From positions 868,001 through 932,000 of the forward strand of contig CP054190.1 in NCBI GenBank assembly GCA_015709575.1: a stretch of DNA of 64,000 nt, in the 5' to 3' direction. Position 1 is the first letter of the stretch. Every line of letters begins with the position of its first letter. Origin of the DNA: Planctomycetia bacterium (GTDB taxonomy: Bacteria > Planctomycetota > Phycisphaerae > UBA1845 > Fen-1342). The translations under genes were made by a program, and so were the position numbers. Below are positions 52,923 through 61,400 of the stretch, piece after piece. The notes beneath the pieces were generated by a model that was given only the letters and a program-made list of their open reading frames with translations, had not been told where the DNA came from and ran no database searches.

Positions 52923-53627
52923 ATGAGTGATTATCTCCAGTATCTCGAGGGTATTTACGGCGAGAAGAGCTTTCAGCGCAAGCTGGGCTACATCGAGCAC
53001 AACTTCCGCCGGTTGTTTTCCCCCGGGCAGCGCGTGCTGGAAATCGGCCCGGGTTTTGGCGAGTTCCTGACGTTCTGCAACCGCGTCGGCATCACCGACA
53101 TCGACATCATTGACCGCGATGCGGGCGTCGCGCGCCACGTGGCGGAAAAATACAACGTTCGCCACCTGTGGATCGCGGAAGCGGAGGATCTGGCGCCGAT
53201 CCGCGGCGAGCTTCGCCGCTACGATCGCATCTTCCTGATGCAGATCATGGAGCACGTGCGCAAGTCAGCGCTGATTCCGCTGCTTCGGACGCTTTACGCG
53301 CAACTGAATGCCGGCGGTGCGCTGATCATTACCGTCCCCAACGGCGGTACTCCGCTCGGCCTGGTGGAGCGCTACAGCGACATTACGCACGAGAACGTGT
53401 TTTCCGAGCTTTCTCTGCGCCAATTGGCGTCCATGGCGGAACTGCCGCACGCGCGCGTCGAAGTTCGCGGCTTCTGCATCCCGCCCTCAGACCTGCTCAA
53501 CATTGTCCGCATCGGCGTGCAGAAGCTGCTCCACACGGCGGTGAAGCTGGTGATGATCGCCAATGGCGGTGTGTATTTTCAGATCTACCACCCGAACATC
53601 ACGCTGATCGTCCATCGAGAGGCATGA
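52923..53627 (+). CDS. class I SAM-dependent methyltransferase (tandem copy 2)
   Basis: The protein has 234 residues and is a tandem duplicate of the gene directly upstream (16-base gap). Motif I is VLEIGPGFGEF. The following blocks DIDIIDRDAGVARHVAEKYN, IMEHVRK and VPNGGTPLGLVERYSDITHEN line up with the first copy without gaps. Differences are spread evenly, and the C-terminal halves (LLHTAVKLVMIANGGVYFQIY) are as similar as the rest. The two copies may act on different positions of one glycan. The next gene on the opposite strand is a TPR lipoprotein. Confidence 0.88.
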   Translation: MSDYLQYLEGIYGEKSFQRKLGYIEHNFRRLFSPGQRVLEIGPGFGEFLTFCNRVGITDIDIIDRDAGVARHVAEKYNVRHLWIAEAEDLAPIRGELRRYDRIFLMQIMEHVRKSALIPLLRTLYAQLNAGGALIITVPNGGTPLGLVERYSDITHENVFSELSLRQLASMAELPHARVEVRGFCIPPSDLLNIVRIGVQKLLHTAVKLVMIANGGVYFQIYHPNITLIVHREA

Positions 53628-53756
53628 AGCGCACTGCTGCCGATCCGGCAGCGGCGGCGCGGCCGGGCAGCGCAGGCGGGGCCGGGTATTCAATTGCCTC
53701 TTCACGCCGGACCGCGGCCAAGGTTTGCCACGTCCCACAAGAGGCGACCGCGACTT

Positions 53757-54770
53757 TCATCCGCCGCTGAGCCGCTTGGGGGCGTGCGGCTCATTCGCGG
53801 CCCTCCGCACCAACTCGGCCTCGGCCGCGATAAAACCGAACGACGGCCACGAGTCGCCGGCGACGATCCGCTCAAACCACGTCCCGGCGCGATCCGGCTC
53901 GTCGCACAGAAGGTAGGTCATGCCGATCGCCAGCCCCCAGTGCTCAATGCCTTCCGATTCGCTTGCGGCGCGAAGTGCATCCTCCAGCGAGCGCCTTCCG
54001 GCGAAAAGCTCCAGCCGATCGCGATAGGCGTGATTCTCGATCACATCCATGCCGGGTTGGATGCGTGCCAGCAACTGCTGCGCCTCTGACGTGCGGCCGC
54101 TGCGGGCGAGGGTGAGGTAGTACCAGTGCGCGACGGCGACGCGGCTGTCGTCGTTGTGACTGTGCGTCCACGCGGTTTGCCACGCTGCGGCCGACTCCGC
54201 CCAGCGGCCGCGCAGATACTCGGCCAGCGCCAGGTGGTACCAGACGTTGAAGTGCAGCGTGGAGCGCGGCTGGTTGCGGGCGTTGGGTTGGCCGTCCGGC
54301 TCGATGGCGTCGGGATGACCCGCGATCAATTCGGTGGCGCGGCGCAGGTCGCGCACTGCGGCGTCGAAGCGCCGCAGGCTGATCAGGCGGTGGCCGCGGT
54401 GGCGCAACGGCTCGGCGCGGTTCGGGTGCTTCGCGGCGGCGTCGCTGAAAGCGGCAACGGCTTCTTCCATTCGCCAGAGGTAGCCCAGCCGCCGGCCGTG
54501 CCAGAGGATGGCGTCAAGGTCGTCGGGGTGAGCCTCGCGATGTCGCCTGGCTTCGTCGAGGTCGCGCAGCATGGCGGCCTGTCGCTCGGTGGGCGGGCTG
54601 GTGATGACGATCGGTGCAAGCGCGCGGCCGAGCGGAGACTGCGGCGTGTCAGCGCGCTGGGCGGATGCACAGCCGACAAGCGGCAGCAGACAGATCGCGA
54701 TGACGACTGCGCCGAGCGCGCCCAGTGCGGGGCGTCTGGTGGAACCGCGAGGTCGGCTGTCACGGGTCAT
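53757..54770 (-). CDS. TPR-repeat lipoprotein
   Basis: The protein has 337 residues from ATG 54770, with GGAG upstream. The lipoprotein signal is about 1-35 (APALG to LPLVGCAS, lipobox VGC). The rest is helical with TPR-type repeats (ILWHGRRLGYLWRMEEAVAAF, then WYHLALAEYLRGRWAESAAAW, then HWYYLTLARSGRTSEAQQLL). TPR lipoproteins of this kind often support envelope complexes or outer membrane assembly. No partner is next to it. It is convergent with the polysaccharide locus. Confidence 0.83.
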   Translation of the reverse strand: MTRDSRPRGSTRRPALGALGAVVIAICLLPLVGCASAQRADTPQSPLGRALAPIVITSPPTERQAAMLRDLDEARRHREAHPDDLDAILWHGRRLGYLWRMEEAVAAFSDAAAKHPNRAEPLRHRGHRLISLRRFDAAVRDLRRATELIAGHPDAIEPDGQPNARNQPRSTLHFNVWYHLALAEYLRGRWAESAAAWQTAWTHSHNDDSRVAVAHWYYLTLARSGRTSEAQQLLARIQPGMDVIENHAYRDRLELFAGRRSLEDALRAASESEGIEHWGLAIGMTYLLCDEPDRAGTWFERIVAGDSWPSFGFIAAEAELVRRAANEPHAPKRLSGG

Positions 54771-54890
54771 GGTGGCTCCGGAGTCGCCAGCCGGGCTGGC
54801 GCACTTGCGGGGGCATTGATCCGGCTGCGGCGCGGCGCATGGTACCCGACGCAGCGCGGGGTGTCGGCGGCGCAAGTCAGCGGTCGCGAT

Positions 54891-55403
54891 TCACCGCCCC
54901 GCGCGGGGGACGTGCTGATCAATCAGGATCGGATTGCCATCCGGATCGACGATGGTGATGTGCGCCGGCCCCGTCGCGGATTCGTCCGTGGCGGACGTGA
55001 TCGCGATTCCAGCCTCGCGCAGCATGCGCTGAATGTCGCGCACGTCGTCGAACTCGGGCAGCGTGTTCGCGTGGCGATCCCAGCCGGGGTTGAATGTCAA
55101 CAGGTTTCTTTCGAACATGCCTTGGAACAGGCCGATGGTGCAGGTGTCGTCCTGCAGGATCAGCCAGTTCTGGGCGGCGTCGCCGCCCATGGTGCGGAAC
55201 CCGAGCTTTTCATAGAACTCACGCGAAGCGGCAAGATCCTTGACGGCGAGGCTGACGGAAAAGTTGCCGAGTCGCATGGGTGTCTCCTGTGTTGTGGGGC
55301 TGGCGGCGGCGGTTCTGGATGTCGCGGAATGTTCCGTTGGGTCGGTGGCGGCGCACCCCACGGACAGCGCTGCGAACAGAGCTACTATGATGATTCGGTT
55401 CAC
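54891..55403 (-). CDS. VOC (glyoxalase-fold) lipoprotein
   Basis: The protein has 170 residues from GTG 55403, with AGGAG about 6 bases upstream. It begins with a lipoprotein signal (NRIIIVALFAALSVGCAATD, lipobox VGC) and a Ser/Thr/Ala-rich linker. The rest is a VOC-fold domain (SVSLAVKDLAASREFYEKLG, then NWLILQDDTCTIGLFQGMFE, then HITIVDPDGNPILIDQHV), close to the glyoxalase/bleomycin-resistance family. Most of these proteins are cytoplasmic, so membrane anchoring is unusual. A shorter start at ATG 55277 would remove the signal. It is divergent from the AraC/GyrI regulator. Confidence 0.8.
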   Translation of the reverse strand: MNRIIIVALFAALSVGCAATDPTEHSATSRTAAASPTTQETPMRLGNFSVSLAVKDLAASREFYEKLGFRTMGGDAAQNWLILQDDTCTIGLFQGMFERNLLTFNPGWDRHANTLPEFDDVRDIQRMLREAGIAITSATDESATGPAHITIVDPDGNPILIDQHVPRAGR

Positions 55404-55437
55404 GGCTGGCTCCTGACGGCGTGCGGGCCGCGAAGGC

Positions 55438-56397
55438 ATGGTACCGATCGGGAACAGGAGGGCTTGCCAAATCTTGCGAATCTCATCGAAGCGTCGGGCG
55501 CCCCGTTCTGTCACGTCAGAGACGTACCTGGAACGGGTCAATCTCGCGATAGACCGGCTTGTCGGGCGGCTGCACGAGCCGATCCGGCTGCGCGACCTGG
55601 CCGAAGCGGCGAGGATGTCCCCCTTCCACTTTCACCGTGTGTTCCAGGCGCTGGTCGGTGAGACGCCCGCGGAGTTCGTGAAGCGATTGCGCATCGACAA
55701 GGCGCTTGGCATGATGGCGCGGCCGAAGCCGCCGTCGCTGACTCGCATCGCCATGTCCTGCGGGTTCGGTTCGTCGTCAGATTTCACGCGGAACTTCCGG
55801 CAGCGCTTCGGTGTGCCGCCCAGCGCGTTTGATATCCGGGCTTGGCGCCAAACCCACGGCGAAGAGTTGTTGACGGACATCGATCGCTCGCCCTTCGTCT
55901 CGAAGCTGCCGGCGCGGGCAAACCCGGACTCATTCCAGGTTCGAATCCGCGAGTTGCCCGCGCGAACTGCGGCATATATCCGCGTGTCCCGGCCATACGA
56001 AGGCGATCGCGTGGTGAAGGCTTTCGGCCGACTGATGGACTGGGCCGAACGTCACGACCTGGCGGACGGGCAATGGCTCGGCTACCAGTGGGACAACCCG
56101 GAGGTTACCGCGCTCGAGGAGTGCGCGTACTACGCGGCGGTCGTGGCGGACCGGTTTGATCCCCGCGGGGAAATCGGGCGATATCGATTCCCGCCGATGC
56201 GGGTGGCCGAGGTCGAGATCCGCGGCGGGATCGAGCTGGAGCTTCGGGCGCTGCAGTGGTTGTACGGATCGTGGCTGCCCCGCAGCGGACATGAGCCGGA
56301 TGACCAGCCGGCTTTCGAGGCGTTCATCGGCCGGCCGCTGGCCCACGGCATGACGTACTTTGAGCTGTATGCACAGGTGCCGCTAAGGCGCGCGTGA
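55438..56397 (+). CDS. AraC-family regulator with GyrI-like effector domain
   Basis: The protein has 319 residues. Two helix-turn-helix units cover about 30-135 (RLRDLAEAARMSPFHFHRVFQ, then SLTRIAMSCGFGSSSDFTRNF). A GyrI/SOUL-like effector-binding domain follows at about 160-319 (VRIRELPARTAAYIRVSRPYE, then FFELYAQV-like end TYFELYAQVPL). Proteins of this design bind small cationic or hydrophobic ligands and switch on nearby detoxification genes. The divergent VOC-domain gene 34 bases away is a likely target. A similar regulator lies at 57121. Confidence 0.9.
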   Translation: MVPIGNRRACQILRISSKRRAPRSVTSETYLERVNLAIDRLVGRLHEPIRLRDLAEAARMSPFHFHRVFQALVGETPAEFVKRLRIDKALGMMARPKPPSLTRIAMSCGFGSSSDFTRNFRQRFGVPPSAFDIRAWRQTHGEELLTDIDRSPFVSKLPARANPDSFQVRIRELPARTAAYIRVSRPYEGDRVVKAFGRLMDWAERHDLADGQWLGYQWDNPEVTALEECAYYAAVVADRFDPRGEIGRYRFPPMRVAEVEIRGGIELELRALQWLYGSWLPRSGHEPDDQPAFEAFIGRPLAHGMTYFELYAQVPLRRA

Positions 56398-56448
56398 GTT
56401 CGAAGCCGTGTCCCGCAGGAGAGTGTACGCCGGCGGGCGCCCCGACCA

Positions 56449-57009
56449 TCACTCTTCTTCCGCCACGGGACAGCGCAAGCTCTTGTCAAACATCCCCGAG
56501 CGGTCGAAGCAGCAGGGGCGCCGCTTGCCCGATGCCAGCATGTCGCATGCGGTTTCGATGCGCTTTGCGCGGGTCTCGGGCTTCTTCGGGGAAACGATCC
56601 AGTGGATGAAGTCACGGCGGGCTGTGGGGGTGATGGCCGACCACGTTTCGCGCGCTGCCGCGGAAGCGGCGGTGAGCGCCTTTTTCAGGTCCGGCGGCAG
56701 CTCGGGTTCAGGTTCTGTCTTCGTTGGCTGAATCTCCAGCGTGACCGTGTCGCCCGCCGACGCGCCGGCTGCCTTGCTCACCTCCCGGGGCACCTTGAGC
56801 CAGTGGCCGCCTTGTCCGTCCGGGTCCAGCGTAGCCCGAAATGGAGCGCCATTCAGGGTGCCTTCGACCGACACCATGCTTCGCGAGGGGAGCCGGCGGC
56901 TGGCTTCGCCGGGCAGCTTCAGAAAGGTCCATGCAGCGCCTTTGGCCTCGCCGCCCGGTCGCAGGAGTTTCGTCGAGAATCGGATGCTGGATGCCGGCCG
57001 CCTGGTCAT
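56449..57009 (-). CDS. DUF1905/YdeI-like protein
   Basis: The protein has 186 residues. The first half matches the DUF1905 pattern (AAWTFLKLPGEASRRLPSRS, then VEGTLNGAPFRATLDPDGQGG). The second half matches the YdeI/OmpD-associated C-terminal part (LPPDLKKALTAASAAARETW, then SAITPTARRDFIHWIVSPKK, then PETRAKRIETACDMLASGK). Members of this group occur near stress regulators; the biochemical role is unclear. It lies between two AraC/GyrI regulators, downstream of one on the same strand. Confidence 0.85.
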   Translation of the reverse strand: MTRRPASSIRFSTKLLRPGGEAKGAAWTFLKLPGEASRRLPSRSMVSVEGTLNGAPFRATLDPDGQGGHWLKVPREVSKAAGASAGDTVTLEIQPTKTEPEPELPPDLKKALTAASAAARETWSAITPTARRDFIHWIVSPKKPETRAKRIETACDMLASGKRRPCCFDRSGMFDKSLRCPVAEEE

Positions 57010-57120
57010 GGGATGAGATCGTATCGGCTGATGACACCGGACGAATAGCCCGCAATCCTCGGCGACGGCGCATGCGACGGAAACGCCTTCTTTCGGCGCC
57101 GGCGCCTGCCGGTCATTGAT

Positions 57121-58017
57121 TCAGCGCCGCCGCCGTACGGGTACGGCGATCTCCGTGTTGACGATCGCCAGGTCAGCGGCCACGCGGTTGACGCGGTAAA
57201 ACTCGATGCACGGCAGGCCCACGCAGTCCAGCGACGGGTTGCTCCGCACGCGACGAAACACTTCCTCGTATGCGGCTGGTAGCGAATCGAACGGCCCGAC
57301 GCTGGTGGTCAGCGCGAACAGGCCGCCCGGAAGGTGCTGATGACCGACGCCACCGCTCGCTCCCGCCTCACCCCTGCCGGAACGGAATTCCGCCGGGACG
57401 CGGATGGCCGCGTCGAAACGTAAGTTCTCGGGCGCCGTGATTCCCGGCGCATCGTGAGCAATGCCGAGCAGGACATGCGGCGCCGGGATGTCATTTCGGC
57501 GTGCCCAGTCGATCAGCTTGTCCCACGATTCGATCGGCACCTGTTCATACGGGCCGGTGTGGCGGATGAATGCCAGCGACATCGGTTGCAAGCCGCGCAC
57601 GACCGTGCTTGAGAGCGACACCGGTCTCGCGGCATCGACGCGCTGCGGCAGGTCCTGCTCGGGCGTCCGGGAGGCGGGGGTGGTGGAGGTGGGCAGCCTT
57701 CCCTCCCGGCGGAACGCGTGCGGCGAGACGCCGAACCGCCGGCGAAAGGCGCGGCTGAACGTCTCGTGGCTGGAAAACCCACAATCCAGCGCGATGTCGA
57801 GAATGCCGTCATCGAGCAGAACCAGCCGCAGCGCCGCCCTTTCCAGGCGCAGGCGCGACGTGTACCGCTTCGGCGTCTCCGCCATCATGCCGGCGAAGCG
57901 GCGCGCGAAGTAGGGCGGTGAGCAGCCCGCGACCGCGGCGAGCGCTTCCAATGAGAGGTTCCCGTCGAGGTTGGCCTGGATGTGTGTCAGGGAGCGTGTC
58001 AGCGCGGCCGGGTCCAT
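57121..58017 (-). CDS. AraC-family regulator with GyrI-like effector domain (second copy)
   Basis: The protein has 298 residues. It has two helix-turn-helix units at about 20-110 (SLEALAAVAGCSPPYFARRF, then ILDIALDCGFSSHETFSRAF) and a GyrI-like domain at about 140-298 (SLAFIRHTGPYEQVPIESWD, then PCIEFYRVNRVAADLAIVNT). It is similar in architecture to the regulator at 55438 but is not a close copy. It sits 111 bases upstream of the YdeI-like gene on the same strand, which it may control or be transcribed with. Confidence 0.9.
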   Translation of the reverse strand: MDPAALTRSLTHIQANLDGNLSLEALAAVAGCSPPYFARRFAGMMAETPKRYTSRLRLERAALRLVLLDDGILDIALDCGFSSHETFSRAFRRRFGVSPHAFRREGRLPTSTTPASRTPEQDLPQRVDAARPVSLSSTVVRGLQPMSLAFIRHTGPYEQVPIESWDKLIDWARRNDIPAPHVLLGIAHDAPGITAPENLRFDAAIRVPAEFRSGRGEAGASGGVGHQHLPGGLFALTTSVGPFDSLPAAYEEVFRRVRSNPSLDCVGLPCIEFYRVNRVAADLAIVNTEIAVPVRRRR

Positions 58018-58241
58018 GTCGAGGATCTCGCGCGATCAGGGGCACCACGTCACCGGCAGTCCCTCGCCATCCGGGCGAACACAAGGCAACGGGCGCGGGC
58101 TGCGGGACGCGCGGCGCTGACAGCGCGGCGCAGACAGCGCGGCGGACTGCTTGTGCGGTGGTGCTGGCACGGGCTGACGCCGCAACGCACCATCGCGGTA
58201 AACATCGGACGGACTCGCGCTATCGCCGCCCCGCCGCGGAA

Positions 58242-60023
58242 TTACGGCTGCCTGCCCTGCCCTTCATCGGTATCACCGACGTTGATTCGCTTCGAGCGGT
58301 CGTGTCCGTACAGCTCCGGGTTGCGGTACTTGCCGATCTCGCCCTCCTTCTTCGGCTCCTCGACCGGAATGCGGTTGGCCTCGGCCCAGGGATCCTTGCG
58401 GACGCCGGTGACTTGCCAGGAAATCTGGGTTCGCGGCGCGCTGCTGCGGATGCGGAAGCAGTTGCGTGAGACGCCGCTCACGATCTTGGCTTGCACAAAC
58501 TCCGGTCCGTCGGTCTCGTCGATGACCGTGAGCTGGTACCGGAATTCACGATTCAGCGCCTCGAACCAGTCTGGCAGTGTGACGGTGGCGTAGCCATCGG
58601 CGTCGGTGATGATGATCCCGTTATAGATGTTCATCATGTCCGGCGATTCGACGAATGAGTGGGAGAGGTACTTGTTCTCCGGGTCAAGCGGGTGGTCGAT
58701 CTTGAAGGAGCCGCCGCTCTTGGAGAGCAGCCCGTTGACATCCACGGGACCAAAGAACCTTGCGGCCGTGCCTGTTCCGCCGCCGCCGGAGTCGAGGGCC
58801 TCGCCATATACGGCGACCCCTGTGTCGGCGTATGCGCTCACCGCGCGGTTCGCCCGTGTTGTGGCGCGAATCGCGCTGGAGCCGCCGGCGCTCGAGTTGT
58901 TGTCGGCGAAGATCGCGGATGCGGGCCAAGTCGTGAACGTGGACATCGAACTCTCGCCGGTTCCGGCATGCGCCCGAAACGCATGTCCTCCGGTTGCTCC
59001 GCCGTTTGTGTTGCGCATGCGCATGACCGGGGCTGAAAAGACATCCCGCGAAGCCTCCACGTCGAGCCGAGCGGTGGGAGCCGTGAGTCCGATCCCCACG
59101 TCGCCCGCGGAGCTGATCCGTAAGCGCTCCACGTTATTCGTGAAGAACTGCAACAGGCCGTCGGCAGTGCTGAACATCCCGGAGTCGTTGTCGCCGCCGG
59201 CGCTCCCGAACGCGTAGCCGTTATTGTTGACGCCCGAGCCGCCCGGGGTGCCTCCGCGGACACGAATGCCGCCCTCGACCTGCAGGCTGTTGCCGGGCGT
59301 GGTGGTTCCGATGCCGACATTGCCGTTTCCCAGCACAACCATCCGGGTCGATTCGGGGTTGCCCACTTCGAACTCGATGGCGCCAGGGCTGGAGTGCGCG
59401 CGCAGGATCAGGTCGCCGTCCGCGTTGGTGCGGATTCCGGCGTTGTTGGTGATCGCGCCGCTGTCCTCCAGCAGTATCTCGCCATTGGTCACACCCGCCA
59501 GGCCGGAGATGATCAGCCCCGTCACCTGAAGCGCCGACTGCGGTGTGTTGGTTCCGATGCCGACGTTGCCGCCGCTGTAAAAGACGTTGCTGCCCGACGT
59601 GCCCCAGGGCGCTGCCGAAAAGAGGGCATACGGCGCCGCGGTGACGGGCTGACGCGGCGCGAGCGTCGTAAAGGCCCCCGCCCCCGCAGGGCTGCGCACC
59701 GCGGCTTCGATCCAGCGGGCCTGGCCGTTAAAGGCCGCGGCCCCGAAATCGAGGTCGATGGCAAACAGGCCGTTCACAACGGCGACGTTGTTGATCGCCA
59801 CCGCCGTTCCGATCGCGTTGCCGTCCATGGCGGCATCGAAGAGCCGAAACTCGAAATCGGCCGTGCTGTCCAACGGCGCGCCGCCGGACTTCAACTGCCC
59901 CTGGTAGGTGACCGACGCTCCTGGTAGCTGAGCATGCACTGTGGCGGCCGAGAGCATGCCGGCCGCGAGAATCGCCAGCAGCCCTCTGAAGCGATCCTGC
60001 TGGGATGAATAACCTGTTCGCAT
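58242..60023 (-). CDS. secreted GIGT-repeat (tail-fibre-like) protein, paralogue
   Basis: The protein has 593 residues from ATG 60023, with AAGGA upstream. A signal peptide covers about 1-32 (ending AATVHAQ). The N-terminal domain reads SVTYQGQLKSGGAPLDSTADF, as in the gene at 44121. The middle holds NVGIGTNTPQSALQVTG, NVGIGTTTPGNSLQVEG and DVGIGLTAPTARLDVEA. The C-terminal 190 residues match the paralogue over long blocks (GGSFKIDHPLDPENKYL, SPDMMNIYNG, DGYATVTLPDWFEALN, RDPWAEANRIPVEE-like sequence). It is shorter because it has fewer shaft repeats. It is probably another surface fibre. Confidence 0.85.
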   Translation of the reverse strand: MRTGYSSQQDRFRGLLAILAAGMLSAATVHAQLPGASVTYQGQLKSGGAPLDSTADFEFRLFDAAMDGNAIGTAVAINNVAVVNGLFAIDLDFGAAAFNGQARWIEAAVRSPAGAGAFTTLAPRQPVTAAPYALFSAAPWGTSGSNVFYSGGNVGIGTNTPQSALQVTGLIISGLAGVTNGEILLEDSGAITNNAGIRTNADGDLILRAHSSPGAIEFEVGNPESTRMVVLGNGNVGIGTTTPGNSLQVEGGIRVRGGTPGGSGVNNNGYAFGSAGGDNDSGMFSTADGLLQFFTNNVERLRISSAGDVGIGLTAPTARLDVEASRDVFSAPVMRMRNTNGGATGGHAFRAHAGTGESSMSTFTTWPASAIFADNNSSAGGSSAIRATTRANRAVSAYADTGVAVYGEALDSGGGGTGTAARFFGPVDVNGLLSKSGGSFKIDHPLDPENKYLSHSFVESPDMMNIYNGIIITDADGYATVTLPDWFEALNREFRYQLTVIDETDGPEFVQAKIVSGVSRNCFRIRSSAPRTQISWQVTGVRKDPWAEANRIPVEEPKKEGEIGKYRNPELYGHDRSKRINVGDTDEGQGRQP

Positions 60024-60252
60024 TCTTTCCGTCCTTCGCAGAGTGGTGTGAATCCGATGCGACCGCGCAGGCGGAACGTCACATCGGCGGCGTCGAACGA
60101 GGATCCGTCCGGCCCGTCAAAGTTCCCGAACATCGTGAGACGCCGCCCGTCCGGCCGTCCGATGAGCGGCGGGTTGCGGCCCGTCGGTTTATAATACCGA
60201 GCGGCATCGGCGATCGAGCCGTCGCTGTGGCCAAATTTGCCCGACCGGTTTC

Positions 60253-60430
60253 GCCCCAACGGGGCAACATAGCCAAAGCCCAGGGCAACGCCCTGGGGTT
60301 GTCACCGCGCCGTGCGTTGCAGCCCTGAAAGGGCGTTCAAATCGCAGACGTACCGCGATAGCGGCGTTGGGGCGCCCCTTCAGGGCGTGCAAGTGCGCCG
60401 GACACGACACCCAGGCCGTTGCCCTGGGCT
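60253..60430. repeat. nested inverted repeat (planctomycete-type intergenic palindrome)
   Basis: The 21 bases at 60277-60297 pair with 60410-60430 reversed and complemented, with one mismatch. Inside lies a second complementary pair (GCCCTGAAAGGGC at 60322-60334 and CGCCCCTTCAGGGCG at 60373-60387). Each arm is also a small hairpin by itself (CCCAGGGC and GCCCTGGG). The whole can fold into a large branched stem. I recall sequences of this type from intergenic regions of planctomycete genomes. It may be a non-autonomous mobile repeat or a transcript boundary. Confidence 0.7.
60257..60300 (+). repeat. 44-base repeat unit, copy 1
   Basis: It reads CAACGGGGCAACATAGCC and then AAAGCCCAGGGCAACGCCC followed by TGGGGTT. 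It is about 80 percent identical, in direct orientation, to copy 2 at 60550-60592. Each copy holds a short palindrome at its right end. Confidence 0.7.
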
Positions 60431-60483
60431 GAAGTTGGGGTGCGCCGTTGGTGCGGGCTGAAGTTGGAATGCACCCTTGGTGC
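60426..60483 (+). repeat. tandem repeat of a 29-base unit
   Basis: Two adjacent 29-base units (60426-60454 and 60455-60483) begin GGGCTGAAGTTGG and end TTGGTGC, matching at 25 of 29 positions. They directly follow the nested palindrome. No role is known. Confidence 0.65.
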
Positions 60484-60549
60484 GGCGGCGATTCAGCTCC
60501 ACTCGCGCGATGCGCCGCCAGCCCCACCCGCACGATGCACAGCCGGGCG

Positions 60550-60592
60550 CAACGGGGCAATATTGCCATAGCTGAGGGCAACGCCCTGAGTT
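60550..60592 (+). repeat. 44-base repeat unit, copy 2
   Basis: It reads CAACGGGGCAATATTGCC then ATAGCTGAGGGCAACGCCC then TGAGTT. It is the second direct copy of the unit at 60257-60300. Compensating changes (CCCAGGGC/GCCCTGGG versus CTGAGGGC/GCCCTGAG) partly keep the hairpin, which suggests the fold matters. Confidence 0.65.
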
Positions 60593-60610
60593 GCCTTCAC
60601 CCGAAGCGCG

Positions 60611-61036
60611 CTACGCGGCGTTGCGGGCCGCAACCAGGCCGCCGCCGTAGGCCGCCGCCAGCTTCGTAACCAGCGAGGCGGCGACCAGCATCCACATTTT
60701 TGCTGGAATGCACTCCTTCGCCCCTGCTGCCAGAACAATGCCGAGGTCGATGACGGCGTAGCCCAGCCAGACGACGAGCGCCGCCTTGACCCCGATCGGC
60801 CCCTGCGATCCCGCCCAGCCTGCGACCCAATATCCCGCCAGGAACATAAGCGGCACACCCGCGACGATGCTGCAATACGGGGCGGCGACCTTGATGTGCT
60901 CGTCGTAGAAATTCTTCGGGTGGCCCGGGTTGATCACATGGCCGTACACGACCATGTACAGAATGCTCACCACGAAGTTCGAGACCATGACCAGCAGCGA
61001 GACGCCCACCAGCGAAGCGATTCGAACGAGTGTCAT
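60611..61036 (-). CDS. small integral membrane protein
   Basis: The protein has 141 residues from ATG 61036, with AGAGGA about 7 bases upstream. Four membrane helices are predicted (about 5-26, 45-65, 75-97 and 110-134). The loop between the first two (GHVINPGHPKNFYDEHIKVA) is polar with several His and Asp. The C-terminus is short and basic. I do not recognise the family; it looks like a small bacterial DUF membrane protein. It lies between the repeat region and the tRNA gene. Confidence 0.72.
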   Translation of the reverse strand: MTLVRIASLVGVSLLVMVSNFVVSILYMVVYGHVINPGHPKNFYDEHIKVAAPYCSIVAGVPLMFLAGYWVAGWAGSQGPIGVKAALVVWLGYAVIDLGIVLAAGAKECIPAKMWMLVAASLVTKLAAAYGGGLVAARNAA

Positions 61037-61400
61037 GACGCGTCCTCTATGAAAGATCGTGCCGCTACCGCAGCGCCCGCCCGATGTTACCGACGCGCCG
61101 GCGCAGTTCTTGACGATTCTTGCGCGCTCTCCCGGCATGGTCCGACGGCGAGCCGATCGGCGGCTTCACGAATTGCTCGTGCGAGGTGAGCTTCCGGTGC
61201 GCACCCCCGGCAGTGGAACCATCCGGCATGCGCACGCGCGATGTGCTTCCCGCTGGCGGGGCCCGGGAAGGGGTTCTCGCACCATTACGACGCACCAGAA
61301 GGCGATGCGGCTGCTGGATTTATGTGAAATGCTAGAAAAGCCCAAATCCCGCTGCCGGCCGCGACCGCGACCAACAACGGGACTTGTGTCTACGATTCGA
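61037..61400. other. region between membrane protein gene and tRNA, 364 bases
   Basis: Apart from the tRNA terminator at 61344-61385, nothing was recognised. Small open frames on both strands have no supporting features. Confidence 0.4.
61344..61385 (-). terminator. terminator of tRNA-Pro
   Basis: Read on the minus strand, AAGTCCCGTTG pairs with CAGCGGGATTT across a GC-rich middle (two mismatches). It is followed within a few bases by TTTTCT (61335-61340). It lies 16 bases after the tRNA 3' end and fits an intrinsic terminator. Confidence 0.5.

Larger units (their letters stand above)
60024..60610. other. intergenic region, 587 bases, containing palindromic repeats
   Basis: No gene is seen. 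The stretch from about 60250 to 60600 holds repeats described separately: two direct copies of a 44-base unit, one long nested inverted repeat and a 29-base tandem pair. The first 220 bases are the probable promoter region of the GIGT-repeat gene at 60023. Confidence 0.5.

Noticed and set aside
60253..60600. CRISPR array
   Set aside because: The repeats are few, unequally spaced and palindromic, with no constant-length spacers and no cas genes nearby.
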